DNA of 64,000 bases from Littorina saxatilis (taxonomy: Eukaryota; Mollusca; Gastropoda; Littorinimorpha; Littorinidae), in assembly GCF_037325665.1 (NCBI RefSeq), contig NC_090253.1:39688236-39752235 (forward strand). The letters run 5' to 3'. Below, in pieces: positions 1 through 11,440 of this stretch (its first letter is position 1; every line of letters begins with the position of its first letter). Below the pieces are notes generated by a model. It ran no database searches, was not told the DNA's origin, and worked only from the letters and a program-made list of their open reading frames with translations. Made by a program: the position numbers and the translations under genes.

Positions 1-785
1 TTCAAGTCCAATATTTTGTTGGAGGAGAACCTGTTACCCTTGTAGATGGTGGTGTCAAGAAACGTCGCCTCTGAGTCAGAGATGTTGTATGTGAATTTGA
101 GTAATGGATGGTGGACGTTTGCAATATCAAACAGCTGATGTATTTGGTTTTGGTCAGCATTAAAGAACAAGATGCCGTCATCTCTGTGCCAGAGAATTGT
201 GTCTTTGTAGGCATATTTGTCGAGGATTTCAATCATGAGTTGAAACATGCGTATATATCGCATATTTCTGGGGATGCTGTCATTCCCATGGCGGCCCCAA
301 TGCACTGCACTGGTTGTAGTGTTGGTTGTCGAACACAAAGTTGTGTTTTCCAAGATGAGCTCAAGAAGTGACACGATGTGTGATTTGTGGATAGGTGGTA
401 GTGGTGGGATTCACAGGGTGGTGGGCAAAGCTTCGTCCACAGCTCTTAAGAGTTCAACCGCTGTCATGTTGGTGTACATGCTAGTGATGTCAAATGTACA
501 AATGAGCACATTGGGGGGAAGAGTGAGTTGTTCAATTTGCTGGATAAAATCCAATGTGTCTCTGATGTAGGTAGGTTGTCTTTTTACTGTAGGTAGTAGG
601 AAGAAATCGATGAATTTTCCCACGTAGTGGGAGGGGGTGTCACATTGGGAAATGATAGGTCTGCCTGGAATTCTAGTACCCTGGACTCCGTTTGTTTGTA
701 GGTTGCAAATTTCTTCTTTGGAGAATTTGTGTACTTTAGGGAGAAAGTACAGTTTGCCCATTGTTTTGCATTTTTGGTTTGGCAC
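1..785 (-). pseudogene. PLE reverse transcriptase, copy 1 (cut by window edge)
   Basis: Left-most visible unit. The RT core starts like the other copies, with the KLYFLPKVHK and GRPIIS blocks and a TFDITSMYTNM motif A. The frame closes near 411 where this copy has TGA for the TGT of its neighbours. Further downstream it differs more from the other units than they do from each other, including around the YRDDG region. The C-terminal part is outside the window. It looks like a decayed edge copy. Confidence 0.8.
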
Positions 786-1385
786 AGAACATTGTATGTT
801 GGTTTGTCAATTTGTTGGGTTTCCTTTAGATGTGTTATGATTGTCATCATTTGGTTGATCAGTGACAGTTGATCAGGTGGGGGGATGGTTTTGTAGTGTA
901 CCCCTGAAAGATGGAATTGTGCTTCCTCGTCGTAGGTAGTTTTGTTCAAGATCTAGATTGTGTTGTTTTTGTCAGCTTTACGTATGACTATGTCTTGATT
1001 GTCAGATAGCTCCTTGAGGGCTTTCCTTTCATCTTCAGAGAGGTTGGGTTGTTTTTACCTTCACCGTTTGTTGGTGTAACACTTATGTTTTTTCGTAGCT
1101 TTATTTATTCTCTCCGTGATTTCCGTGACTGTTGTTATGTCAGGGGGGTATGTCGTTTTGAATAAGCGAAATTTCTTGGCGTTGTATTGTTTTCATTACC
1201 TTATGTAAGCAAGGCAGGGGTTGTTATGTCACTTGACTTGTTAAGAGGTTTTAACAAGATGATCTTTCAAGTTCCTGTGTCTTGCATAGGCAACGAGGGG
1301 AGGTTTAGGGAACAAGCCGGAACATTCTGTGTCTTGTAGAATCAGCTTCCAGTGTTTCAAGAGTTTCTTTTTAAGGTGTCTCAGT

Positions 1386-2486
1386 CTAGGGTTGTAGGTT
1401 GAGACCATGAGGAGTGGTGGAGCTTTGTTTTTGGTGGGATGGTCTCTTTTGTTTTAGAAGTATGTTTCTTGGTATGTTCAAGACTTCCCGTTTGATTAAC
1501 TCCAGTTCGTCCGGTATATATTCTCTCTCAAGGAGTTTTGAAAGGAATAAATCAGTTTCCTTGTTCTGTGTGGTTATGTTGTTGTTGGTGCGAATGTATC
1601 TGATCAATTCACCTTTCACAAGTCCTTTAAAGACACTAGGAGGGTGGGCAGATTCCCGATGGAGATACTGAAATGTTTCAGTAGATTTCCTGTGTGTTTT
1701 CAAGTCCAATATTTTGTTGGACAAGAATCTGTTACCCTTGTAGATGGTGGTGTCAAGAAACGTCGCCTCTGAGTCAGAGATGTTGTTTGTAAATTTGAGT
1801 AATAGATGGTGGGCGTTGGCAATATCAAACAGCTGATGTATTTGGTTTTGGTCAGCATTAAAGAACAAGATGCCGTCATCTCTGTAGCGTCTGTGCCAGA
1901 GAATTGTGTCTTTGTAGGCATATTTGTCGAGGATTTCAATCATGAGTTGAAACATGCGTATATCGCATATTTCTGGGGATGATGTCATTCCCATGGCGCC
2001 CCCAATGCACTGGTTGTAGTGTTGGTTGTCAAACACAAAGTTGTTGTTTTTCAAGATGAGCTCAAGAAGTGACACGATGTGTGATTTGTGGATAGGTGGT
2101 AGTGGTGGGATACACAGGGTGGTGGGCAAAGCTTCGTCCACAGCTCTTAAGAGTTCAACCGCTGTCATGTTGGTGTACATGCTAGTGATGTCAAATGTAC
2201 AAATGAGCACATTGGGGGGAAGAGTGAATCGTTCAATTTGCTGGATAAAATCCAATGTGTCTCTGATGTAGGTAGGTTGTCTTTTTACTGTAGGTAGTAG
2301 GAAGAAATCGATGCATTTTCCCACGTATTGGGAGGGGGTGTCACATTGGGAAATGATAGGTCTGCCTGGAATTCTAGTACCCTGGACTCCGTTTGTTTGT
2401 AGGTTGCAAATTTCTTCTTTGGAGAATTTGTGTACTTTAGGGAGAAAGTACAGTTTGCCCATTGTTTTGCATTTTTGGTTTGGCAC
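1386..2486 (-). CDS. PLE reverse transcriptase core, copy 2 (366 aa)
   Basis: RT of a Penelope-like retroelement, which copies RNA into DNA. Visible motifs: KLYFLPKVHK (residues 11-20), GRPIIS (41-46), motif A TFDITSMYTNM with the catalytic Asp near 99, motif B GGAMGM (162-167), catalytic YRDDG (201-205) and FLDTTIYK (243-250). This order and the KxHK and GRPI blocks are typical of PLEs. The chosen ATG is internal to the family protein: upstream, an in-frame stop separates this core from sequence resembling the family's ADK-containing N-terminal region. The C-terminus diverges after LLKQKR because this copy lacks a CT dinucleotide present in the 415-aa copies. Flanks are identical array units. 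Confidence 0.88.
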   Translation of the reverse strand: MPNQKCKTMGKLYFLPKVHKFSKEEICNLQTNGVQGTRIPGRPIISQCDTPSQYVGKCIDFFLLPTVKRQPTYIRDTLDFIQQIERFTLPPNVLICTFDITSMYTNMTAVELLRAVDEALPTTLCIPPLPPIHKSHIVSLLELILKNNNFVFDNQHYNQCIGGAMGMTSSPEICDIRMFQLMIEILDKYAYKDTILWHRRYRDDGILFFNADQNQIHQLFDIANAHHLLLKFTNNISDSEATFLDTTIYKGNRFLSNKILDLKTHRKSTETFQYLHRESAHPPSVFKGLVKGELIRYIRTNNNITTQNKETDLFLSKLLEREYIPDELELIKREVLNIPRNILLKQKRPSHQKQSSTTPHGLNLQP

Positions 2487-3084
2487 AGAACATTGTATGT
2501 TGGTTTGTCAATTTGTTGGGTTTCCTTTAGATGTTATGATTGTCATCATTTGGTTGATCAGTGACAGTTGATCAGGTGGGGGGATGGTTTTGTAGTGTAC
2601 CCCTGAAAGATGGAATTGTGCTTCCTCGTCGTAGGTAGTTTTGTTCAAGATCTAGATTGTGTTGTTTTTGTCAGCTTTACGTATGACTATGTCTTGATTG
2701 TCAGATAGCTCCTTGAGGGCTTTCCTTTCATCTTCAGAGAGGTTGGGTTGTTTTTACCTTCACCGTTTGTTGGTGTAACACTTATGTTTTTTCGTAGCTT
2801 TATTTATTCTCTCCGTGATTTCCGTGACTGTTGTTATGTCAGGGGGGTATGTCGTTTTGAATAAGCGAAATTTCTTGGCGTTGTATTGTTTTCATTACCT
2901 TATGTAAGCAAGGCAGGGGTTGTTATGTCACTTGACTTGTTAAGAGGTTTTAACAAGATGATCTTTCAAGTTCCTGTGTCTTGCATAGGCAACGAGGGGA
3001 GGTTTAGGGAACAAGCCGGAACATTCTGTGTCTTGTAGAATCAGCTTCCAGTGTTTCAAGAGTTTCTTTTTAAGGTGTCTCAGT

Positions 3085-4185
3085 CTAGGGTTGTAGGTTG
3101 AGACCATGAGGAGTGGTGGAGCTTTGTTTTTGGTGGGATGGTCTCTTTTGTTTTAGAAGTGTGTTTCTTGGTATGTTCAAGACTTCCCGTTTGATTAACT
3201 CCAGTTCGTCCGGTATATATTCTCTCTCAAGGACTTTTGAAAGGAATAAATCAGTTTCCTTGTTCTGTGTGGTTATGTTGTTGTTGGTGCAAATGTATCT
3301 GATCAATTCACCTTTCACAAGTCCTTTAAAGACACTAGGAGGGTGGGCAGATTCCCGATGGAGATACTGAAATGTTTCAGTAGATTTCCTGTGTGTTTTC
3401 AAGTCCAATATTTTGTTGGACAAGAATCTGTTACCCTTGTAGATGGTGGTGTCAAGAAACGTCGCCTCTGAGTCAGAGATGTTGTTTGTGAATTTGAGTA
3501 ATAGATGGTGGGCGTTGGCAATATCAAACAGCTGATGTATTTGGTTTTGGTCAGCATTAAAGAACAAGATGCCGTCATCTCTGTAGCGTCTGTGCCAGAG
3601 AATTGTGTCTTTGTAGGCATATTTGTCGAGGATTTCAATCATGAGTTGAAACATGCGTATATCGCATATTTCTGGGGATGCTGTCATTCCCATGGCGGCC
3701 CCAATGCACTGGTTGTAGTGTTGGTTGTCAAACACAAAGTTGTTGTTTTTCAAGATGAGCTCAAGAAGTGACACGATGTGTGATTTGTGGATAGGTGGTA
3801 GTGGTGGGATACACAGGGTGGTGGGCAAAGCTTCGTCCACAGCTCTTAAGAGTTCAACCGCTGTCATGTTGGTGTACATGCTAGTGATGTCAAATGTACA
3901 AATGAGCACATTGGGGGGAAGAGTGAATCGTTCAATTTTCTGGATAAAATCCAATGTGTCTCTGATGTAGGTAGGTTGTCTTTTTACTGTAGGTAGTAGG
4001 AAGAAATCGATGCATTTTCCCACGTATTGGGAGGGGGTGTCACATTGGGAAATGATAGGTCTGCCTGGAATTCTAGTACCCTGGACTCCGTTTGTTTGTA
4101 GGTTGCAAATTTCTTCTTTGGAGAATTTGTGTACTTTAGGGAGAAAGTACAGTTTGCCCATTGTTTTGCATTTTTGGTTTGGCAC
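3085..4185 (-). CDS. PLE reverse transcriptase core, copy 3 (366 aa)
   Basis: Same RT core and motif order as copy 2, with motif B GAAMGM and YRDDG intact. Distinguishing residues are KIERF after motif 2, SKVLEREY, and Cys in RYICTNNN. The Cys and the GTG-containing upstream spacer are shared with copy 6, exactly 5,101 bp away, which supports a three-unit higher-order repeat. C-terminus shortened by the same missing CT dinucleotide as copy 2. Confidence 0.87.
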   Translation of the reverse strand: MPNQKCKTMGKLYFLPKVHKFSKEEICNLQTNGVQGTRIPGRPIISQCDTPSQYVGKCIDFFLLPTVKRQPTYIRDTLDFIQKIERFTLPPNVLICTFDITSMYTNMTAVELLRAVDEALPTTLCIPPLPPIHKSHIVSLLELILKNNNFVFDNQHYNQCIGAAMGMTASPEICDIRMFQLMIEILDKYAYKDTILWHRRYRDDGILFFNADQNQIHQLFDIANAHHLLLKFTNNISDSEATFLDTTIYKGNRFLSNKILDLKTHRKSTETFQYLHRESAHPPSVFKGLVKGELIRYICTNNNITTQNKETDLFLSKVLEREYIPDELELIKREVLNIPRNTLLKQKRPSHQKQSSTTPHGLNLQP

Positions 4186-4785
4186 AGGGAATTGTATGTT
4201 GGTTTGTCAATTTGTTGGGTTTCCTTTAGATGTGTTATGATTGTCATCATTTGGTTGATCAGTGACAGTTGATCAGGTGGGGGGATGGTTTTGTAGTGTA
4301 CCCCTGAAAGATGGAATTGTGCTTCCTCGTCGTAGGTAGTTTTGTTCAAGATCTAGATTGTGTTGTTTTTGTCAGCTTTACGTATGACTATGTCTTGATT
4401 GTCAGATAGCTCCTTGGGGGCTTTCCTTTCATCTTCAGAGAGGTTGGGTTGTTTTTACCTTCACCGTTTGTTGGTGTAACATTTATGTTTTTTCGTAGCT
4501 TTATTTATTCTCTCCGTGATTTCCGTGACTGTTGTTATGTCAGGGGGGTATGTCGTTTTGAATAAGCGAAATTTCTTGGCGTTGTATTGTTTTCATTACC
4601 TTATGTAAGCAAGGCAGGGGTTGTTATGTCACTTGACTTGTTAAGAGGTTTTAACAAGATGATCTTTCAAGTTCCTGTGTCTTGCATAGGCAAGGAGGGG
4701 AGGTTTAGGGAACAAGCCGGAACATTCTGTGTCTTGTAGAATCAGCTTCCAGTGTTTCAAGAGTTTCTTTTTAAGGTGTCTCAGT

Positions 4786-5886
4786 CTAGGGTTGTAGGTT
4801 GAGACCATGAGGAGTGGTGGAGCTTTGTTTTTGGTGGGATGGTCTCTTTTGTTTTAGAAATATGTTTCTTGGTATGTTCAAGACTTCCCGTTTGATTAAC
4901 TCCAGTTCGTCCGGTATATATTCTCTCTCAAGGAGTTTTGAAAGGAATAAATCAGTTTCCTTGTTCTGTGTGGTTATGTTGTTGTTGGTGCGAATGTATC
5001 TGATCAATTCACCTTTCACAAGTCCTTTAAAGACACTAGGAGGGTGGGCAGATTCCCGATGGAGATACTGAAATGTTTCAGTAGATTTCCTGTGTGTTTT
5101 CAAGTCCAATATTTTGTTGGACAAGAATCTGTTACCCTTGTAGAAGGTGGTGTCAAGAAACGTCGCCTCTGAGTCAGAGATGTTGTTTGAAAATTTGAGT
5201 AATAGATGGTGGGCGTTGGCAATATCAAACAGCTGATGTATTTGGTTTTGGTCAGCATTAAAGAACAAGATGCCGTCATCTCTGTAGCGTCTGTGCCAGA
5301 GAATTGTGTCTTTGTAGGCATATTTGTCGAGGATTTCAATCATAAGTTGAAACATGCGTATATCGCATATTTCTGGGGATGATGTCATTCCCATGGCGCC
5401 CCCAATGCACTGGTTGTAGTGTTGGTTGTCAAACACAAAGTTGTTGTTTTTCAAGATGAGCTCAAGAAGTGACACGATGTGTGATTTGTGGATAGGTGGT
5501 AGTGGTGGGATACACAGGGTGGTGGGCAAAGCTTCGTCCACAGCTCTTAAGAGTTCAACCGCTGTCATGTTGGTGTACATGCTAGTGATGTCAAATGTAC
5601 AAATGAGCACATTGGGGGGAAGAGTGAGTTGTTCAATTTGCTGGATAAAATCCAATGTGTCTCTGATGTAGGTAGGTTGTCTTTTTACTGTAGGTAGTAG
5701 GAAGAAATCGATGCATTTTCCCACGTATTGGGAGGGGGTGTCACATTGGGAAATGATAGGTCTGCCTGGAATTCTAGTACCCTGGACTCCGTTTGTTTGT
5801 AGGTTGCAAATTTCTTCTTTGGAGAATTTGTGTACTTTAGGGAGAAAGTACAGTTTGCCCATTGTTTTGCATTTTTGGTTTGGCAC
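4786..5886 (-). CDS. PLE reverse transcriptase core, copy 4 (366 aa)
   Basis: RT core with GGAMGM and YRDDG. Shares TTFYKG, NIFLKQK and an AAGGAGG linker variant (near 4,693) with copy 7 at +5,101 bp. It has a private Ser in KFSNNIS. C-terminus shortened as in copy 2. Confidence 0.87.
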   Translation of the reverse strand: MPNQKCKTMGKLYFLPKVHKFSKEEICNLQTNGVQGTRIPGRPIISQCDTPSQYVGKCIDFFLLPTVKRQPTYIRDTLDFIQQIEQLTLPPNVLICTFDITSMYTNMTAVELLRAVDEALPTTLCIPPLPPIHKSHIVSLLELILKNNNFVFDNQHYNQCIGGAMGMTSSPEICDIRMFQLMIEILDKYAYKDTILWHRRYRDDGILFFNADQNQIHQLFDIANAHHLLLKFSNNISDSEATFLDTTFYKGNRFLSNKILDLKTHRKSTETFQYLHRESAHPPSVFKGLVKGELIRYIRTNNNITTQNKETDLFLSKLLEREYIPDELELIKREVLNIPRNIFLKQKRPSHQKQSSTTPHGLNLQP

Positions 5887-6339
5887 AGGGAATTGTATGT
5901 TGGTTTGTCAATTTGTTGGGTTTCCTTTAGATGTTATGATTGTCATCATTTGGTTGATCAGTGACAGTTGATCAGGTGGGGGGATGGTTTTGTAGTGTAC
6001 CCCTGAAAGATGGAATTGTGCTTCCTCGTCGTAGGTAGTTTTGTTCAAGATCTAGATTGTGTTGTTTTTGTCAGCTTTACGTATGACTATGTCTTGATTG
6101 TCAGATAGCTCCTTGAGGGCTTTCCTTTCATCTTCAGAGAGGTTGGGTTGTTTTTACCTTCACCGTTTGTTGGTGTAACATTTATGTTTTTTCGTAGCTT
6201 TATTTATTCTCTCCGTGATTTCCGTGACTGTTGTTATGTCAGGGGGGTATGTCGTTTTGAATAAGCGAAATTTCTTGGCGTTGTATTGTTTTCATTACCT
6301 TATGTAAGCAAGGCAGGGGTTGTTATGTCACTTGACTTG

Positions 6340-7587
6340 TTAAGAGGTTTTAACAAGATGATCTTTCAAGTTCCTGTGTCTTGCATAGGCAACGAGGGGA
6401 GGTTTAGGGAACAAGCCGGAACATTCTGTGTCTTGTAGAATCAGCTTCCAGTGTTTCAAGAGTTTCTTTTTAAGGTGTCTCAGTCTAGGGTTGTAGGTTG
6501 AGACCATGAGGAGTGGTGGAGCTTTGTTTTTGGTGGGATGGTCTCTCTTTTGTTTTAGAAGTGTGTTTCTTGGTATGTTCAAGACTTCCCGTTTGATTAA
6601 CTCCAGTTCGTCCGGTATATATTCTCTCTCAAGGAGTTTTGAAAGGAATAAATCAGTTTCCTTGTTCTGTGTGGTTATGTTGTTGTTGGTGCGAATGTAT
6701 CTGATCAATTCACCTTTCACAAGTCCTTTAAAGACACTAGGAGGGTGGGCAGATTCCCGATGGAGATACTGAAATGTTTCAGTAGATTTCCTGTGTGTTT
6801 TCAAGTCCAATATTTTGTTGGACAAGAATCTGTTACCCTTGTAGATGGTGGTGTCAAGAAACGTCGCCTCTGAGTCAGAGATGTTGTTTGTGAATTTGAG
6901 TAATAGATGGTGGGCGTTGGCAATATCAAACAGCTGATGTATTTGGTTTTGGTCAGCATTAAAGAACAAGATGCCGTCATCTCTGTAGCGTCTGTGCCAG
7001 AGAATTGTGTCTTTGTAGGCATATTTGTCGAGGATTTCAATCATGAGTTGAAACATGCGTATATCGCATATTTCTGGGGATGCTGTCATTCCCATGGCGG
7101 CCCCAATGCACTGGTTGTAGTGTTGGTTGTCAAACACAAAGTTGTTGTTTTTCAAGATGAGCTCAAGAAGTGACACGATGTGTGATTTGTGGATAGGTGG
7201 TAGTGGTGGGATACACAGGGTGGTGGGCAAAGCTTCGTCCACAGCTCTTAAGAGTTCAACCGCTGTCATGTTGGTGTACATGCTAGTGATGTCAAATGTA
7301 CAAATGAGCACATTGGGGGGAAGAGCGAGTTGTTCAATTTTCTGGATAAAATCCAATGTGTCTCTGATGTAGGTAGGTTGTCTTTTTACTGTAGGTAGTA
7401 GGAAGAAATCGATGAATTTTCCCACGTAGTGGGAGGGGGTGTCACATTGGGAAATGATAGGTCTGCCTGGAATTCTAGTACCCTGGACTCCGTTTGTTTG
7501 TAGGTTGCACATTTCCTCTTTGGAGAATTTGTGTACTTTAGGGAGAAAGTACAGTTTGCCCATTGTTTTGCATTTTTGGTTTGGCAC
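6340..7587 (-). CDS. PLE reverse transcriptase core, copy 5 (415 aa, longer C-terminus)
   Basis: RT core as in the other units, but with the extra CT dinucleotide near 6,543. The frame therefore runs on through KNKAPPLLMV and NPRLRHLKKK to PPLVAYARHRNLKDHLV. That block resembles the conserved PLE stretch after the thumb (PPLLAFRRxxNLRDxLV type), so this longer form is probably nearer the ancestral reading. The frame stops before any GIY-YIG domain. Shares KIEQLALPP with copy 8. Private residue: Met in EEMCNLQ. Confidence 0.88.
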   Translation of the reverse strand: MPNQKCKTMGKLYFLPKVHKFSKEEMCNLQTNGVQGTRIPGRPIISQCDTPSHYVGKFIDFFLLPTVKRQPTYIRDTLDFIQKIEQLALPPNVLICTFDITSMYTNMTAVELLRAVDEALPTTLCIPPLPPIHKSHIVSLLELILKNNNFVFDNQHYNQCIGAAMGMTASPEICDIRMFQLMIEILDKYAYKDTILWHRRYRDDGILFFNADQNQIHQLFDIANAHHLLLKFTNNISDSEATFLDTTIYKGNRFLSNKILDLKTHRKSTETFQYLHRESAHPPSVFKGLVKGELIRYIRTNNNITTQNKETDLFLSKLLEREYIPDELELIKREVLNIPRNTLLKQKRDHPTKNKAPPLLMVSTYNPRLRHLKKKLLKHWKLILQDTECSGLFPKPPLVAYARHRNLKDHLVKTS

Positions 7588-8185
7588 AGAACATTGTATG
7601 TTGGTTTGTCAATTTGTTGGGTTTCCTTTAGATGTTATGATTGTCATCATTTGGTTGATCAGTGACAGTTGATCAGGTGGGGGGATGGTTTTGTAGTGTA
7701 CCCCTGAAAGATGGAATTGTGCTTCCTCGTCGTAGGTAGTTTTGTTCAAGATCTAGATTGTGTTGTTTTTGTCAGCTTTACGTATGACTATGTCTTGATT
7801 GTCAGATAGCTCCTTGAGGGCTTTCCTTTCATCTTCAGAGAGGTTGGGTTGTTTTTACCTTCACCGTTTGTTGGTGTAACACTTATGTTTTTTCGTAGCT
7901 TTATTTATTCTCTCCGTGATTTCCGTGACTGTTGTTATGTCAGGGGGGTATGTCGTTTTGAATAAGCGAAATTTCTTGGCGTTGTATTGTTTTCATTACC
8001 TTATGTAAGCAAGGCAGGGGTTGTTATGTCACTTGACTTGTTAAGAGGTTTTAACAAGATGATCTTTCAAGTTCCTGTGTCTTGCATAGGCAACGAGGGG
8101 AGGTTTAGGGAACAAGCCGGAACATTCTGTGTCTTGTAGAATCAGCTTCCAGTGTTTCAAGAGTTTCTTTTTAAGGTGTCTCAGT

Positions 8186-9286
8186 CTAGGGTTGTAGGTT
8201 GAGACCATGAGGAGTGGTGGAGCTTTGTTTTTGGTGGGATGGTCTCTTTTGTTTTAGAAGTGTGTTTCTTGGTATGTTCAAGACTTCCCGTTTGATTAAC
8301 TCCAGTTCGTCCGGTATATATTCTCTCTCAAGGAGTTTTGAAAGGAATAAATCAGTTTCCTTGTTCTGTGTGGTTATGTTGTTGTTGGTGCAAATGTATC
8401 TGATCAATTCACCTTTCACAAGTCCTTTAAAGACACTAGGAGGGTGGGCAGATTCCCGATGGAGATACTGAAATGTTTCAGTAGATTTCCTGTGTGTTTT
8501 CAAGTCCAATATTTTGTTGGACAAGAATCTGTTACCCTTGTAGATGGTGGTGTCAAGAAACGTCGCCTCTGAGTCAGAGATGTTGTTTGTGAATTTGAGT
8601 AATAGATGGTGGGCGTTGGCAATATCAAACAGCTGATGTATTTGGTTTTGGTCAGCATTAAAGAACAAGATGCCGTCATCTCTGTAGCGTCTGTGCCAGA
8701 GAATTGTGTCTTTGTAGGCATATTTGTCGAGGATTTCAATCATGAGTTGAAACATGCGTATATCGCATATTTCTGGGGATGCTGTCATTCCCATGGCGGC
8801 CCCAATGCACTGGTTGTAGTGTTGGTTGTCAAACACAAAGTTGTTGTTTTTCAAGATGAGCTCAAGAAGTGACACGATGTGTGATTTGTGGATAGGTGGT
8901 AGTGGTGGGATACACAGGGTGGTGGGCAAAGCTTCGTCCACAGCTCTTAAGAGTTCAACCGCTGTCATGTTGGTGTACATGCTAGTGATGTCAAATGTAC
9001 AAATGAGCACATTGGGGGGAAGAGTGAGTTGTTCAATTTTCTGGATAAAATCCAATGTGTCTCTGATGTAGGTAGGTTGTCTTTTTACTGTAGGTAGTAG
9101 GAAGAAATCGATGCATTTTCCCACGTATTGGGAGGGGGTGTCACATTGGGAAATGATAGGTCTGCCTGGAATTCTAGTACCCTGGACTCCGTTTGTTTGT
9201 AGGTTGCAAATTTCTTCTTTGGAGAATTTGTGTACTTTAGGGAGAAAGTACAGTTTGCCCATTGTTTTGCATTTTTGGTTTGGCAC
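8186..9286 (-). CDS. PLE reverse transcriptase core, copy 6 (366 aa)
   Basis: RT core with GAAMGM and YRDDG. Counterpart of copy 3 in the 5,101-bp higher-order repeat: same Cys in RYICTNNN and same GTG spacer variant upstream. Differs at KIEQL and SKLLEREY. C-terminus shortened by the missing CT. Confidence 0.87.
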   Translation of the reverse strand: MPNQKCKTMGKLYFLPKVHKFSKEEICNLQTNGVQGTRIPGRPIISQCDTPSQYVGKCIDFFLLPTVKRQPTYIRDTLDFIQKIEQLTLPPNVLICTFDITSMYTNMTAVELLRAVDEALPTTLCIPPLPPIHKSHIVSLLELILKNNNFVFDNQHYNQCIGAAMGMTASPEICDIRMFQLMIEILDKYAYKDTILWHRRYRDDGILFFNADQNQIHQLFDIANAHHLLLKFTNNISDSEATFLDTTIYKGNRFLSNKILDLKTHRKSTETFQYLHRESAHPPSVFKGLVKGELIRYICTNNNITTQNKETDLFLSKLLEREYIPDELELIKREVLNIPRNTLLKQKRPSHQKQSSTTPHGLNLQP

Positions 9287-9886
9287 AGGGAATTGTATGT
9301 TGGTTTGTCAATTTGTTGGGTTTCCTTTAGATGTGTTATGATTGTCATCATTTGGTTGATCAGTGACAGTTGATCAGGTGGGGGGATGGTTTTGTAGTGT
9401 ACCCCTGAAAGATGGAATTGTGCTTCCTCGTCGTAGGTAGTTTTGTTCAAGATCTAGATTGTGTTGTTTTTGTCAGCTTTACGTATGACTATGTCTTGAT
9501 TGTCAGATAGCTCCTTGAGGGCTTTCCTTTCATCTTCAGAGAGGTTGGGTTGTTTTTACCTTCACCGTTTGTTGGTGTAACACTTATGTTTTTTCGTAGC
9601 TTTATTTATTCTCTCCGTGATTTCCGTGACTGTTGTTATGTCAGGGGGGTATGTCGTTTTGAATAAGCGAAATTTCTTGGCGTTGTATTGTTTTCATTAC
9701 CTTATGTAAGCAAGGCAGGGGTTGTTATGTCACTTGACTTGTTAAGAGGTTTTAACAAGATGATCTTTCAAGTTCCTGTGTCTTGCATAGGCAAGGAGGG
9801 GAGGTTTAGGGAACAAGCCGGAACATTCTGTGTCTTGTAGAATCAGCTTCCAGTGTTTCAAGAGTTTCTTTTTAAGGTGTCTCAGT

Positions 9887-10987
9887 CTAGGGTTGTAGGT
9901 TGAGACCATGAGGAGTGGTGGAGCTTTGTTTTTGGTGGGATGGTCTCTTTTGTTTTAGAAATATGTTTCTTGGTATGTTCAAGACTTCCCGTTTGATTAA
10001 CTCCAGTTCGTCCGGTATATATTCTCTCTCAAGGAGTTTTGAAAGGAATAAATCAGTTTCCTTGTTCTGTGTGGTTATGTTGTTGTTGGTGCGAATGTAT
10101 CTGATCAATTCACCTTTCACAAGTCCTTTAAAGACACTAGGAGGGTGGGCAGATTCCCGATGGAGATACTGAAATGTTTCAGTAGATTTCCTGTGTGTTT
10201 TCAAGTCCAATATTTTGTTGGACAAGAATCTGTTACCCTTGTAGAAGGTGGTGTCAAGAAACGTCGCCTCTGAGTCAGAGATGTTGTTTGTAAATTTGAG
10301 TAATAGATGGTGGGCGTTGGCAATATCAAACAGCTGATGTATTTGGTTTTGGTCAGCATTAAAGAACAAGATGCCGTCATCTCTGTAGCGTCTGTGCCAG
10401 AGAATTGTGTCTTTGTAGGCATATTTGTCGAGAATTTCAATCATAAGTTGAAACATGCGTATATCGCATATTTCTGGGGATGCTGTCATTCCCATGGCGC
10501 CCCCAATGCACTGGTTGTAGTGTTGGTTGTCAAACACAAAGTTGTTGTTTTTCAAGATGAGCTCAAGAAGTGACACGATGTGTGATTTGTGGATAGGTGG
10601 TAGTGGTGGGATACACAGGGTGGTGGGCAAAGCTTCGTCCACAGCTCTTAAGAGTTCAACCGCTGTCATGTTGGTGTACATGCTAGTGATGTCAAATGTA
10701 CAAATGAGCACATTGGGGGGAAGAGTGAGTTGTTCAATTTTCTGGATAAAATCCAATGTGTCTCTGATGTAGGTAGGTTGTCTTTTTACTGTAGGTAGTA
10801 GGAAGAAATCGATGCATTTTCCCACGTATTGGGAGGGGGTGTCACATTGGGAAATGATAGGTCTGCCTGGAATTCTAGTACCCTGGACTCCGTTTGTTTG
10901 TAGGTTGCAAATTTCTTCTTTGGAGAATTTGTGTACTTTAGGGAGAAAGTACAGTTTGCCCATTGTTTTGCATTTTTGGTTTGGCAC
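9887..10987 (-). CDS. PLE reverse transcriptase core, copy 7 (366 aa)
   Basis: RT core with GGAMGM and YRDDG. Counterpart of copy 4: TTFYKG, NIFLKQK and the AAGGAGG linker variant near 9,794 are shared. C-terminus shortened by the missing CT. Confidence 0.87.
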   Translation of the reverse strand: MPNQKCKTMGKLYFLPKVHKFSKEEICNLQTNGVQGTRIPGRPIISQCDTPSQYVGKCIDFFLLPTVKRQPTYIRDTLDFIQKIEQLTLPPNVLICTFDITSMYTNMTAVELLRAVDEALPTTLCIPPLPPIHKSHIVSLLELILKNNNFVFDNQHYNQCIGGAMGMTASPEICDIRMFQLMIEILDKYAYKDTILWHRRYRDDGILFFNADQNQIHQLFDIANAHHLLLKFTNNISDSEATFLDTTFYKGNRFLSNKILDLKTHRKSTETFQYLHRESAHPPSVFKGLVKGELIRYIRTNNNITTQNKETDLFLSKLLEREYIPDELELIKREVLNIPRNIFLKQKRPSHQKQSSTTPHGLNLQP

Positions 10988-11440
10988 AGGGAATTGTATG
11001 TTGGTTTGTCAATTTGTTGGGTTTCCTTTAGATGTTATGATTGTCATCATTTGGTTGATCAGTGACAGTTGATCAGGTGGGGGGATGGTTTTGTAGTGTA
11101 CCCCTGAAAGATGGAATTGTGCTTCCTCGTCGTAGGTAGTTTTGTTCAAGATCTAGATTGTGTTGTTTTTGTCAGCTTTACGTATGACTATGTCTTGATT
11201 GTCAGATAGCTCCTTGAGGGCTTTCCTTTCATCTTCAGAGAGGTTGGGTTGTTTTTACCTTCACCGTTTGTTGGTGTAACACTTATGTTTTTTCGTAGCT
11301 TTATTTATTCTCTCCGTGATTTCCGTGACTGTTGTTATGTCAGGGGGGTATGTCGTTTTGAATAAGCGAAATTTCTTGGCGTTGTATTGTTTTCATTACC
11401 TTATGTAAGCAAGGCAGGGGTTGTTATGTCACTTGACTTG

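Noticed and set aside
1414-2571. Plus-strand frames opposite the RT copies, repeated in every unit
   Set aside because: They overlap the RT in antisense and have no recognised domains. Their conservation follows from unit identity.
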